The translations under genes were made by a program, and so were the position numbers. From NCBI RefSeq assembly GCF_042683665.1, contig NZ_JBHUOO010000048.1: a stretch of DNA of 64,000 bases; one strand, 5' to 3'. The notes below the pieces were generated by a model. That model was not told the origin of the DNA. It saw only the letters and a list, made by a program, of their open reading frames with translations, and ran no database searches. Below, piece by piece: positions 49,926 through 58,943 of this stretch. Numbering within the stretch: position 1 is the stretch's first letter; each line of letters opens with the position of its first letter. This DNA is from Leeuwenhoekiella polynyae. Its GTDB lineage: Bacteria > Bacteroidota > Bacteroidia > Flavobacteriales > Flavobacteriaceae.

Positions 49926-51827
49926 ATGGCAAGAAAATTAATATTCCTGCTATTTGTTATTCCCTTACTAACTCATAGTCAGCAACTAGAGCTCTCTGCA
50001 CTTACTGTAGATCCTGAGCTTTCCGATGGCGCAGACAGCGTTTTGCGTCACGAAGAAATCACCTTTGATCTTTCTGATAAAGGCAAATTGAGAACTACGA
50101 TCTCGAGATTGGTTACGGTTTACAATAAAGCCGGTTTGTCTGACGTAAAAGCTTACGCTGGTTATGATAACAACTCTAAAGTTTCAGATATCGAAGCGGT
50201 TATTTACACGGGTACAGGCGTAGAAAAGGACAAAATCAAAAAACGAGACTTCAAAGATGTTAGCGCCGTTTCCGGTGGAACTTTATATGCAGATAGCAGA
50301 GTTCTTTACCTGGATTATACACCTACATCGTATCCATTTACCATTCAGTTTAATTCAGAAACGCTTAGTGAAACCACTGCTTTTTTATGGCCTTGGATGC
50401 CTGTTTCACGATATGCGAGCGGAACCGAATACTCTAAATTTACCATCATTCATGATCCAGAAGATACCCTGCATGTTAAAGAAACCAATCTAGAAAAATT
50501 TGGTATTACTAAAGAGGAAACACCCGGTAAAACAACCTGGATAGCCAAAAATATTGAACCGGTTACGTTTGAATACCGATCAAAAGGGCTTGATGAACGT
50601 GTACCACGGGTAAAGTGCTTTTTTGATAGATTTTATCTGGCAGGAGTCCCCGGTATTGCGGGTAACTGGAAAGATTTTGGAAAATGGATGAATGAAAAGT
50701 TGGTTGAAGATACTCAGGATCTAGACGCTGCTGCTATTGCTGAGATTCAAGAGCTAACTAAAGACTTGCCTAATGATGAAACAAAAGCCAGAGCGGTATA
50801 TCAATTTGTTCAGGATAAAGTGCGGTATATAAGTGTGCAGGTAGAGATCGGTGGGTGGAAACCTATGCTGGCTTCTGATGTACAACGCCTGAGTTATGGC
50901 GATTGTAAAGCGCTTAGTAATTATACACAAAGTCTTTTAAATGCAGTTGGAGTCAAATCCTATTACACAGTTTTGTATGGAGATCGGGGTAAAGAATCTC
51001 TGGAGACCGATGTGGTTGCTATGCAGGGTAATCACGCGATTCTTGGCGTGCAGCTGGGCGATGAGATTAAGTTTTTAGAATGTACCAGTCAGGAAACCCC
51101 TTTTGGTTATATGGGTAGGTTTACAGATGATAGAGAAGTGCTTTTGCTTACTGAAGATGGCGGTAGGATCGTAAAAACTACAAAATACGATCAGGAAGAT
51201 AATACAGATATCCTTAATGCTAATCTGGTTTTAGATGAGACTGGTAATCTTTCGGGTGAAATAGCCCGAGAGGCTAAAGGTATATTTTATGCAGACCGAA
51301 TGAATCTTGATCGCAAAGATGATAAAGATTTGAGTGATTATTATTACGAGACATGGAGTGGTATTAACAGTCTTTCCGTTTCAGATATTGAACTGAATAA
51401 CAACAGACTTGATGTGGTTTATGATGAAAAACTGAACTGTAATATAACTGGCTATGCAACTTCGGTAAGTGATAATATGCTCGTTAGAGCAAATCCCTTT
51501 GCGCTTTCGCGCGATGCAATTCCACCGCGATATAGAGACAGAAAAACCGGGTTTGTAAATCTTCGCGGAACCATAGAACAACAAAATATCGAAATCACAA
51601 TCCCTGAAGGCTATGCAGTAAATGCATTGCCTGAGACTGTTGAGTATACTGAAGAATTTGGTACGTATCAAGTGTCTTATAAACTTGAGGGTAACAAGTT
51701 GATCTGTAAGCGGATGTTGAAATTTAATGAAGGGGATTTTGATGTAGAAGCTTACGAGAAATACCGGGATTTGTATAAAACGATTGTGAAGCACGACAAT
51801 CAAAAACTATTAATTGAAAAAATATAA
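49926..51827 (+). CDS. DUF3857 / transglutaminase-like secreted protein 1
   Basis: The 633-residue protein has a signal peptide (MARKLIFLLFVIPLLTHSQ), a DUF3857 domain at about residues 45-215, a transglutaminase-like domain at about 280-420, and a beta-rich C-terminal part. The probable nucleophile Cys is in LSYGDCKALSNY and the His in GNHAILGV. The third triad position appears as Glu in FLECTSQ. It is the only one of three tandem paralogues keeping both residues, so it may be an active protease or crosslinking enzyme of the cell envelope. Its end overlaps the next gene by 14 bases if the TTG start of that gene is used. Confidence 0.88.
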   Translation: MARKLIFLLFVIPLLTHSQQLELSALTVDPELSDGADSVLRHEEITFDLSDKGKLRTTISRLVTVYNKAGLSDVKAYAGYDNNSKVSDIEAVIYTGTGVEKDKIKKRDFKDVSAVSGGTLYADSRVLYLDYTPTSYPFTIQFNSETLSETTAFLWPWMPVSRYASGTEYSKFTIIHDPEDTLHVKETNLEKFGITKEETPGKTTWIAKNIEPVTFEYRSKGLDERVPRVKCFFDRFYLAGVPGIAGNWKDFGKWMNEKLVEDTQDLDAAAIAEIQELTKDLPNDETKARAVYQFVQDKVRYISVQVEIGGWKPMLASDVQRLSYGDCKALSNYTQSLLNAVGVKSYYTVLYGDRGKESLETDVVAMQGNHAILGVQLGDEIKFLECTSQETPFGYMGRFTDDREVLLLTEDGGRIVKTTKYDQEDNTDILNANLVLDETGNLSGEIAREAKGIFYADRMNLDRKDDKDLSDYYYETWSGINSLSVSDIELNNNRLDVVYDEKLNCNITGYATSVSDNMLVRANPFALSRDAIPPRYRDRKTGFVNLRGTIEQQNIEITIPEGYAVNALPETVEYTEEFGTYQVSYKLEGNKLICKRMLKFNEGDFDVEAYEKYRDLYKTIVKHDNQKLLIEKI

Positions 51828-53853
51828 GCTTATGCATAAAAGTACGTGTATCATTTTTTTGTTAGTGAGTTCAATTTGCTTTGCTCAGGATTTTAGGTTC
51901 GGTAAAGTTTCTTTAGAAGAATTGCAAGAAGAGGCACATCCTCTTGATCCAGAAGCAGACGCTGCAATTTTATACCGGGAGCAATATTCCCATCTTGATT
52001 ATTTACAGAATAGTGGGTTCATTCTTAAAACTGAAGTTTATGAGCGTATTAAAATTTACAATCCAGAAGGATTTAAATGGGCGACACAACAAGTTGCACT
52101 TTATCAAGGCTCTTCAAGTGAAGAAAGTATAAGTGGTTTAAGAGGTGTAACCTACACACTGGAAGGTTCTGATATTGAAGAAACTAAATTACGCAAGGAT
52201 GGTATTTTTTCTGAAGAGCGTAATAAGTATTATGATATAGAAAAATTCACGTTACCCAACCTTCAAAAAGGTTGTGTGATAGAATTTAAATATGAAGTGA
52301 TGTCTCCATTTATTACAACTATTGATGAGGTAAAACTTCAAGAAGAGATTCCTTTAAATAAAGCCACAATCACGTTTACAAGCCCGGAGTGGTTAATCTA
52401 TCAAATGCATAGAAAGGGACTTTTACCTCTTGATGTTAATGAGACTACAACTGCTGATAAGGTTAATTATACCGTTAGGCCGGGAATTTCAAGTGGTGGT
52501 TCGCTAAGAGGAGGTACAAGAGCAGCAGTTCAAAACAGGACAATAGATTTTCAGCGTAAAAAATATATAATTGAAGCGAGTGATGTACCTAGCCTAAAAG
52601 AAGAAGTGTTTTCTTCTAATATAGATAATTTCCGTTCGGCAGTTAGCTTTGAGCTTTCGTATACACAATATCCCGGTGAGCCTTTTGAAACAATCACAAG
52701 TAATTGGGAAGCCGTTTCTAAAACCATTTATGATTCAGAAAATTTTGGAGGTCAATTAAAAAATCAACGCTTTTTTGATGATGATGTGGATGCTGTGTTA
52801 GAAGGAGCTGTTTCTTCGGAAGATAAAGTGGTTCGCATTTTTGAATTTGTGAAGCAGCGTATGACCTGGAATAACTTTTTGGGTATTTATGCAGACCAAG
52901 GCGTAAAAGAAGCGTATAAAACAGGAGCCGGAAACAGTGCGGATATAAATCTATTGCTGGTGAGTATGCTGCAGTATGCCGGTTTTGACGCAAACCCGGT
53001 CATTTTAAGCACCAGAGATAATGGCATACCGATTTTCCCTACCCGTGATGGGTTTAACGATGTTATTGCAGGAGTTACTATAGATGGTAATACCATATTG
53101 ATGGATGCCACTAATAAGCTGGGAGCTGTAAACCTTTTAGAAGAAGGCTTACTCAACTGGCAGGGAAGGGTGATTCGTAAAGACGGGATTTCAGACTGGG
53201 TAGATTTATACCCTACCACTCATGCTGTTGAAAGTACCATGGTTAATTTTGAAATTAGCGATGATTTGATGACCACTGGTACAGCGAAAAGTAGATATAC
53301 CGGGCATTATGGATTGTCCTATAGAAGAAAATTTAAAGGAAAAACCGAGCAGGAACATTTAGAAAATCTAGAGGAAATTCATACAGGGGTTGAAATAAAT
53401 GATTTTGAATTGAAAAATTTAGACAATGTTTATGAGCCAGTAGAAGTTTCTTATGATTTTGAAATGCTCAATGGAGGAGTAGAAGAGGTGGCAGGTAAAC
53501 TTTACGTTTCGCCGCTATTTTATCTCACACAAGCAGAAAATCCATTCAAATCTGAAGAGCGTAACCATCCTATAGATTTCAGGTATCCTTGGAAAGACCG
53601 ATATATTCTTAAAATTAAAGTTCCTGAAGGTTATGCAGTAGAAAGTTTGCCAAAAAGTGGCGTGATGAGCCTGGTAGATAATTTAGGTTCTTTCAAATAT
53701 TTGATTTCTCAAAGCAATACGGGTATTAATATTTCAACGGAGTTTTCATTAAACAGTTCTATAATTCCGGCAGAATTGTATCTCGATTTAAAAAAATTCT
53801 ATGAGATGATTGTCTCTAAACAGAGCGAGAAAATAGTGCTATCTAAAATTTAA
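51814..53853 (+). CDS. DUF3857 / transglutaminase-like secreted protein 2 (catalytic residues lost)
   Basis: The 679-residue paralogue of its neighbours starts at TTG 51814, overlapping the previous gene by 14 bases; ATG 51832 is an alternative, and both give a signal peptide ending CFAQ. A DUF3857 domain is followed by a transglutaminase-like fold around 320-425. The site that should hold the Cys reads GNSADINLLL and the site for His reads FNDVIAGV, while the Asp of LMDATNK remains. So it is probably a catalytically dead binding protein. A neighbouring paralogue follows after 7 bases. Confidence 0.88.
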   Translation: MKKYKLMHKSTCIIFLLVSSICFAQDFRFGKVSLEELQEEAHPLDPEADAAILYREQYSHLDYLQNSGFILKTEVYERIKIYNPEGFKWATQQVALYQGSSSEESISGLRGVTYTLEGSDIEETKLRKDGIFSEERNKYYDIEKFTLPNLQKGCVIEFKYEVMSPFITTIDEVKLQEEIPLNKATITFTSPEWLIYQMHRKGLLPLDVNETTTADKVNYTVRPGISSGGSLRGGTRAAVQNRTIDFQRKKYIIEASDVPSLKEEVFSSNIDNFRSAVSFELSYTQYPGEPFETITSNWEAVSKTIYDSENFGGQLKNQRFFDDDVDAVLEGAVSSEDKVVRIFEFVKQRMTWNNFLGIYADQGVKEAYKTGAGNSADINLLLVSMLQYAGFDANPVILSTRDNGIPIFPTRDGFNDVIAGVTIDGNTILMDATNKLGAVNLLEEGLLNWQGRVIRKDGISDWVDLYPTTHAVESTMVNFEISDDLMTTGTAKSRYTGHYGLSYRRKFKGKTEQEHLENLEEIHTGVEINDFELKNLDNVYEPVEVSYDFEMLNGGVEEVAGKLYVSPLFYLTQAENPFKSEERNHPIDFRYPWKDRYILKIKVPEGYAVESLPKSGVMSLVDNLGSFKYLISQSNTGINISTEFSLNSSIIPAELYLDLKKFYEMIVSKQSEKIVLSKI

Positions 53854-53860
53854 GAGTATT

Positions 53861-55849
53861 TTGAAATCATTACGTGTAACCTTTTTTAGCATAGTATACT
53901 TCATTTTTAGTTGTACTGTTTTAAGCGCTCAGGATTATGAATTAGAAGATGTATCAGAAGCAGAACTTACCTTAGATGTTTATGCGAAGGATTCTACAGC
54001 ACCGGCAGCTTATCTTAACAAAGTAAGAGAAACATATTTTGATTATGATTCTAATGATGACGGGTGGATCATCGTTACAGAGGTTACAGAACGCATAAAA
54101 ATTCTCAATAAGGAAGGCTTAAAGTATGCTACTAAAAAAATAGGATTATACAAAGGTGATTCAGGCAAAGAATTAGTAGATGATATTAAAGGAGTTACCT
54201 ATAATTTCAATTCAGGTCAAATAGAAAAGAGCAAACTGGATAAGGATGCGATTTTTAAAACCGAAAGATCAGAAAGATGGGACGAGACTGCCTTTACAAT
54301 GCCAGCTGCTCAAGTGGGAAGTGTTGTAGAATGGAGCTATAAAATGGTTTCCCCATTCTATAAGATAGATGATCTTATCCTTCAGGAAGATATTCCGGTA
54401 ATTGATTATTATGCAAAAATCAGAACTCCCGGAATGTTTCAGTTTCGCAGAGTAAAAAAAGGTTATTTTGATATAATGCCCAAAGAATCTGTACAACGAG
54501 GAGGGATAACAGTTAATGGTGATTTTAATCAAAGTAATTACTTCAATTATCAAGAACTCGTTGCAGAATATGAGCAAAAAGATGTTCCCGCGCTCAAGGA
54601 AGAGGTTTATATAATAAACCCTGACAACTACCGGCGTAGCATAATTTATGAATTGATCTCCACCAATTTTAATGATAACAAAAGGGAATATTCTACAACT
54701 TGGGAAGAGGTAGCACGAACAATTTTTAAACACGATGATTTTGGTGGTGAGCTCAAGAGTACTCGTTTTCTTGAAGAAGCAGCGGCCGAGATTTTAGCAG
54801 CAAATAAAACGCAGGATGCTCAAATTAAAGCAGCGCTGCGCTTTGTTAAATCTAAAATTTCCTGGAACGGTGATTATGGAAAATATACAGATGAAGGCAT
54901 AGATAAAGCTTACAAAAATGGAAGCGGTAATGTTTCAGAAATAAATCTGTTGCTTACTGCCCTTTTGAGGGAGTGTGGAGTTTCGGCTAATCCTGTATTA
55001 TTGGGTACAAAACGTTTTGGAATACCACTTTTTCCTACTTTAGAAGGTTACAATTATGTAGTCGTAGGTATTCGATCTGAAATGCAGACGATTCTACTTG
55101 ATGCCACAGACAAGTGGAGCGCTCCAAATATTTTACCAACACGCGTTTACAACTGGAAAGGAAGAATGGTAAATAAAAAGGGAGTTTCTCAGGAGATTGA
55201 TCTATTTGAGACTATAAAACCCCAGATAGATAGGTACGTAAAAGCTGTTTTAAATGAAGATGGTAGTCTTGAAGGTGAACTCAAGCAACGTTTTTCTAGT
55301 TTAGAAGCTCTTAAAATACGACACAGCGTAGGCACTCATGATGTGAAAGATTGGGGTGAAAAACGGTTGGATTATTTTGGTGTTGATGAGCTTACAGCGC
55401 ATCAGTTAAAAGATTTAAACAAACTCGAAAAACCTATTGTTGAATCTTTTCAGTTTAAAATTGATCAGGCTGTAGATCAGGTTCCGGGACAGATTTTCTT
55501 AAATCCGTTATTGTTCTTCAGGGAAAGAGAGTCGCCTTTTAAGTCGGACGAGCGCATCTCACCTATAGATTTTGATTATCCGTTCACGCATAATACTACT
55601 ATTACAATAGAGCTACCTGCAGGGTATGCAGTAGCTTCCCTTCCTGAATCTACAAAAATAGCGTTGCCCGATGATATGGGTATTTTTCTATATACGATAC
55701 ATGAACAGAATAATATATTGCAGGTTATGACGCGCTTCAATCTGAATAGTACTTTTATGCCGGCCGAGTATTATCAGACGTTAAAAGAATTCTTTAAAAT
55801 ACGTATAGACAAAGAGAACGAAAAAGTGATTCTTAAAAAAAGTATTTAA
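53861..55849 (+). CDS. DUF3857 / transglutaminase-like secreted protein 3 (catalytic residues lost)
   Basis: The 662-residue protein begins at TTG with a signal peptide (MKSLRVTFFSIVYFIFSCTV, then LSAQ). It shares the full layout of protein 2: a DUF3857 domain (about 45-230), a transglutaminase-like fold (about 310-420) and beta-rich C-terminal segments. The Cys position reads GNVSEINLLL and the His position YNYVVVGI; LLDATDK keeps the Asp. It is closer to protein 2 than to protein 1, suggesting duplication of protein 2 after catalytic loss. All three genes form one transcript. Confidence 0.88.
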   Translation: MKSLRVTFFSIVYFIFSCTVLSAQDYELEDVSEAELTLDVYAKDSTAPAAYLNKVRETYFDYDSNDDGWIIVTEVTERIKILNKEGLKYATKKIGLYKGDSGKELVDDIKGVTYNFNSGQIEKSKLDKDAIFKTERSERWDETAFTMPAAQVGSVVEWSYKMVSPFYKIDDLILQEDIPVIDYYAKIRTPGMFQFRRVKKGYFDIMPKESVQRGGITVNGDFNQSNYFNYQELVAEYEQKDVPALKEEVYIINPDNYRRSIIYELISTNFNDNKREYSTTWEEVARTIFKHDDFGGELKSTRFLEEAAAEILAANKTQDAQIKAALRFVKSKISWNGDYGKYTDEGIDKAYKNGSGNVSEINLLLTALLRECGVSANPVLLGTKRFGIPLFPTLEGYNYVVVGIRSEMQTILLDATDKWSAPNILPTRVYNWKGRMVNKKGVSQEIDLFETIKPQIDRYVKAVLNEDGSLEGELKQRFSSLEALKIRHSVGTHDVKDWGEKRLDYFGVDELTAHQLKDLNKLEKPIVESFQFKIDQAVDQVPGQIFLNPLLFFRERESPFKSDERISPIDFDYPFTHNTTITIELPAGYAVASLPESTKIALPDDMGIFLYTIHEQNNILQVMTRFNLNSTFMPAEYYQTLKEFFKIRIDKENEKVILKKSI

Positions 55850-55938
55850 TTTTAAAGACAGCTTTCCTTTTTTAGCATAATCACGACTTAGATTTTCTGC
55901 TTTACCTTAATTTAGCACTTTAGCAAAGATTAAGGTTT

Positions 55939-56265
55939 ATGAAAATTGATAATGCGCAGCAAGCTGTGGATCATTGGATAAAAGAACACGGCGTTCGCTA
56001 TTTTAACGAACTAACCAATATGGCACAACTCACCGAAGAAGTAGGTGAAGTTGCCCGTATTATTGCGCGCCGATATGGAGAGCAAAGCGAAAAAGAAAGC
56101 GATAAAAACAAAGATCTTGGCGAGGAATTGGCAGATGTACTGTTTGTAGTTTTATGCCTTGCCAACCAAACCGGAATCGACCTTCAGGAGGCTTTTGATA
56201 AAAAGCTAGATTTAAAGACTAAGCGTGATCACGATCGGCACCACAATAACAAAAAACTTCAATAA
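55939..56265 (+). CDS. MazG-like nucleotide pyrophosphohydrolase
   Basis: The 108-residue protein has the MazG/all-alpha NTP pyrophosphatase helices. The first metal motif is EEVGEVARIIARR (E-E-x-x-E) at about residues 33-45 and the second EELADVLFVVL (E-x-x-D). Between them is a charged KESDKNKDL loop. Such enzymes hydrolyse (d)NTPs, often damaged or non-canonical ones. It lies alone, with TTTAGC boxes upstream at about 55908-55924, and 25 bases before aroA, with which it may be co-transcribed. Confidence 0.9.
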   Translation: MKIDNAQQAVDHWIKEHGVRYFNELTNMAQLTEEVGEVARIIARRYGEQSEKESDKNKDLGEELADVLFVVLCLANQTGIDLQEAFDKKLDLKTKRDHDRHHNNKKLQ

Positions 56266-56290
56266 CGGTTTCTACCTATAAGCTACTATT

Positions 56291-57514
56291 TTGATACTAC
56301 GATTAGAACAAAAAGAACCCAAACTTTCTGGTGATATAAAGATTACCGGTTCAAAAAGTGAAAGCAATAGATTATTATTGCTTCAGGCACTTTTTGGAAA
56401 TTTTAAAATAAAAAACCTATCTAACAGTCATGATAGCGAGGTGATGCAAAAAGCACTAGCCTCAAAAGAGAAAACAGTAGATATACATCACGCCGGTACA
56501 GCAATGCGCTTTTTAACTGCGTATTTTGCAGCTTTTGAAGGTCGTGAAACCATACTCACAGGAAGCTCGCGCATGCAGGAACGTCCTATAAAATTACTGG
56601 TTGACGCCTTACGCGATCTGGGAGCTGACATCACGTATCTAAAAAACGAAGGTTATGCTCCGCTTCACATTAAAGGAAAAAAACTAGAGAAAAATAAAGT
56701 ATCGCTGGCCGCTAATGTGAGTAGTCAATATATTTCTGCGTTGATGATGGTGGGAGCCTCTATGCCTAATGGTTTAGAAATTAAACTTTTGGGTCAGATT
56801 ACTTCCGTGCCTTATATCGAAATGACACGTTCGTTATTAACGCAATTGGAGATCGAAAGTAGCTTTGAAGGTCAATTGATAAAAATTGCTCCTGCCGGAA
56901 AGAGTACAGTTTCAGAAATGACGGTAGAGTCAGACTGGAGTAGTGCTTCTTATTTTTACAGTCTTGCTGCGCTATGTGATACTGCAAAGCTGAAGATATC
57001 AAGCTATAAAGAAAACAGCTTGCAAGGTGATTCCGTATTGGCAGAATTATACACCAAGCTTGGAGTTAAAACCACGTTCTTAGAAAATGCAGTTTTACTT
57101 GAGAAAGAAAATAAACCAAAACCACAACGCGTAGCGTTTGATCTAGCAAACAGTCCGGATATTGCACAGACTATTGCGGTTACGTGTTACGGGATGGGGA
57201 TTGCTTGTGATTTGACCGGCTTACATACCTTAAAAATTAAAGAGACAGATCGTTTAGAAGCTTTAAAAGCAGAGTTGTCTAAACTTGGAGCAAATATTTC
57301 AGTAACCGATAAAAGTCTTCATTTGGAAGGAGTGACTAATTTTCAGTCTGAAGTCACCATAAAAACGTATCAAGACCACCGCATGGCAATGGCTTTTGCA
57401 CCTTTCGCTTTGCGAGCACCTATTCTTTTTGAAGATGCAGAAGTGGTAAACAAATCATATCCTGATTTCTGGAGTGATTTTAAAGCCCTGGGATTTAAGA
57501 TCAAAGAGGTTTAA
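56291..57514 (+). CDS. aroA: 3-phosphoshikimate 1-carboxyvinyltransferase (EPSP synthase)
   Basis: AroA joins phosphoenolpyruvate to shikimate-3-phosphate. The 407-residue protein begins at TTG and has the inverse alpha/beta repeat structure. The N-terminal motif is ITGSKSESNRLLLLQAL with the phosphate-binding Lys-Ser. HHAGTAMRFLTAYF is the equivalent of the usual LGNAGTAMRPL segment, followed by GSSRMQERPI and, late, LKIKETDRLEALKAEL. It is not in the attenuated operon but acts in the same pathway. The 259 bases downstream are non-coding and hold the queA promoter. Confidence 0.95.
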   Translation: MILRLEQKEPKLSGDIKITGSKSESNRLLLLQALFGNFKIKNLSNSHDSEVMQKALASKEKTVDIHHAGTAMRFLTAYFAAFEGRETILTGSSRMQERPIKLLVDALRDLGADITYLKNEGYAPLHIKGKKLEKNKVSLAANVSSQYISALMMVGASMPNGLEIKLLGQITSVPYIEMTRSLLTQLEIESSFEGQLIKIAPAGKSTVSEMTVESDWSSASYFYSLAALCDTAKLKISSYKENSLQGDSVLAELYTKLGVKTTFLENAVLLEKENKPKPQRVAFDLANSPDIAQTIAVTCYGMGIACDLTGLHTLKIKETDRLEALKAELSKLGANISVTDKSLHLEGVTNFQSEVTIKTYQDHRMAMAFAPFALRAPILFEDAEVVNKSYPDFWSDFKALGFKIKEV

Positions 57515-57707
57515 TCGCAGGGCGATAGCCAAGGGTTCAATTTTTCCTCTACTTGTGCTGAAAGGTAAAAAAATCTTTTGTGCTTGCTATTCGGTTCTTT
57601 AATCAATTTGCAATAGGTGGGATTGAGCTAAAATGTTCGGTTATTGGCCTATTAAACCTTCCGTTTCTTAGTGTGGAAGCGGCTTTATAAATTAAACGCT
57701 GTTTTAC

Positions 57708-57740
57708 TTGACAACCCCTACCCTGAGGTTGTATATTTGC
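57708..57740 (+). promoter_or_regulatory. queA promoter
   Basis: A TTGACAA -33 element (57708-57714) and a perfect -7 box TATATTTGC (57732-57740) precede queA. The start codon is 33 bases after the -7 box. This is the clearest Bacteroidetes-type promoter in the window. Confidence 0.85.
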
Positions 57741-57773
57741 ACGCTATTTTAAATACCTAAAAACAGACGTCCC

Positions 57774-58829
57774 ATGGGAATGAAACTTTCACAATTTAAC
57801 TTTGATTTGCCAAAAGAGCTTCTTGCTGAATACCCTGCAGAAAATCGGGATGAAGCCAGATTGATGGTTCTTAACCGCAAAACCCAAACCATCGAGCACA
57901 AGCTATTTAAAGATCTTATTGATTATTTTGATGCAGATGATGTGATGGTGTTGAATAACACTAAGGTTTTTCCGGCGCGTCTTTATGGTAATAAAGAAAA
58001 AACCGGAGCACGTATTGAAGTTTTCTTATTAAGAGAATTAAATTCAGAAACGCGTCTTTGGGATGTTCTTGTAGACCCGGCCCGTAAAATACGTATTGGT
58101 AACAAGTTGTATTTTGGTGACGATGAGAGTCTGGTAGCTGAGGTTATAGATAACACAACATCTCGTGGTAGAACCTTACGTTTTCTTTACGACGGTTCGT
58201 ATCAGGAGTTTAGAAATAAATTAACAGAACTAGGTGAGACACCACTTCCTAAATACATCAAAAGAGAAGTTGAACCAGAAGATGCAGAGCGTTACCAAAC
58301 GATTTTTGCAAAAGAAGAAGGTGCAGTTGCTGCTCCTACTGCAGGTTTACACTTTAGTAAGCATTTGCTAAAACGTCTGGAAATTAAAGGTCTTAATTTT
58401 GCTGAAGTAACGCTTCACGTTGGTTTGGGAACTTTTAGCCCGGTTGAGGTAGAAGACCTATCTAAGCATAAAATGGACAGTGAAGAGGCGTATATTCACG
58501 CTCCTGCAACTGCTACTATAAACAATGCGATTAAAGAAAACCGAAGAATTTGTGCAGTAGGTACTACGGTAATGCGTGCACTGGAAAGCTCGGTAAGTTC
58601 TAATCATACACTTAATGAATTCAGTGGATGGACTAATAAGTTTATTTTCCCTCCTTATGATTTTAGTATTGCAAATTGTATGATAACAAACTTTCATACG
58701 CCTAAGTCAACCTTGATGATGATGGTGTCTGCTTTTGCGGGTCACGATTTTATGAAAGAAGCATATGAAGAAGCAGTGAAAGAGAAATATAAATTCTACA
58801 GCTACGGTGATGCGATGTTGATTATCTAA
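57774..58829 (+). CDS. queA: S-adenosylmethionine:tRNA ribosyltransferase-isomerase
   Basis: QueA moves the ribose of S-adenosylmethionine onto 7-aminomethyl-deazaguanine in tRNA, forming epoxyqueuosine. The 351-residue protein shows the family markers: N-terminal FDLPKELLAEYPAENRDEAR, the VLNNTKVFPARLYG block, then AAPTAGLHFSKHLL and LHVGLGTFSPV. Length is typical. Its own strong promoter lies upstream (57708-57740) and a hairpin terminator follows at 58852. Starting at 57774 or two codons later at 57780 makes no difference to the domain. Confidence 0.96.
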   Translation: MGMKLSQFNFDLPKELLAEYPAENRDEARLMVLNRKTQTIEHKLFKDLIDYFDADDVMVLNNTKVFPARLYGNKEKTGARIEVFLLRELNSETRLWDVLVDPARKIRIGNKLYFGDDESLVAEVIDNTTSRGRTLRFLYDGSYQEFRNKLTELGETPLPKYIKREVEPEDAERYQTIFAKEEGAVAAPTAGLHFSKHLLKRLEIKGLNFAEVTLHVGLGTFSPVEVEDLSKHKMDSEEAYIHAPATATINNAIKENRRICAVGTTVMRALESSVSSNHTLNEFSGWTNKFIFPPYDFSIANCMITNFHTPKSTLMMMVSAFAGHDFMKEAYEEAVKEKYKFYSYGDAMLII

Positions 58830-58851
58830 TCTAAAAGAGCTATTCTTATAA

Positions 58852-58881
58852 AAAATCCTCGGTAATTTTACCGGGGATTTT
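58852..58881 (+). terminator. Terminator after queA
   Basis: AAATCCTCGGTAA and TTACCGGGGATTT pair with one G-T position around a short loop, followed by Ts. It lies about 20 bases after the queA stop. Confidence 0.85.
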
Positions 58882-58931
58882 TTATGCTTAAAAGTTAGGA
58901 AACCTGTTATAGCTAACACGCTGCTAATTGG

Positions 58932-58940
58932 TATCTTTGC
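58932..58940 (+). promoter_or_regulatory. -7 box TATCTTTGC immediately upstream of rlmN
   Basis: TATCTTTGC is an exact match to TAnnTTTG and ends only 3 bases before the GTG start at 58944. If it is the promoter, the mRNA would have almost no leader. Confidence 0.55.
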
Positions 58941-58943
58941 ACC

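Noticed and set aside
51381..51803. 140-codon minus-strand reading frame
   Set aside because: It is antisense to the end of the first DUF3857 gene, which has a signal peptide and recognisable domains; no family resemblance on the minus strand.
54269..54733. 154-codon minus-strand reading frame
   Set aside because: It lies wholly inside the third DUF3857 gene on the other strand and has a cysteine-, tyrosine- and isoleucine-rich composition typical of a shadow frame.
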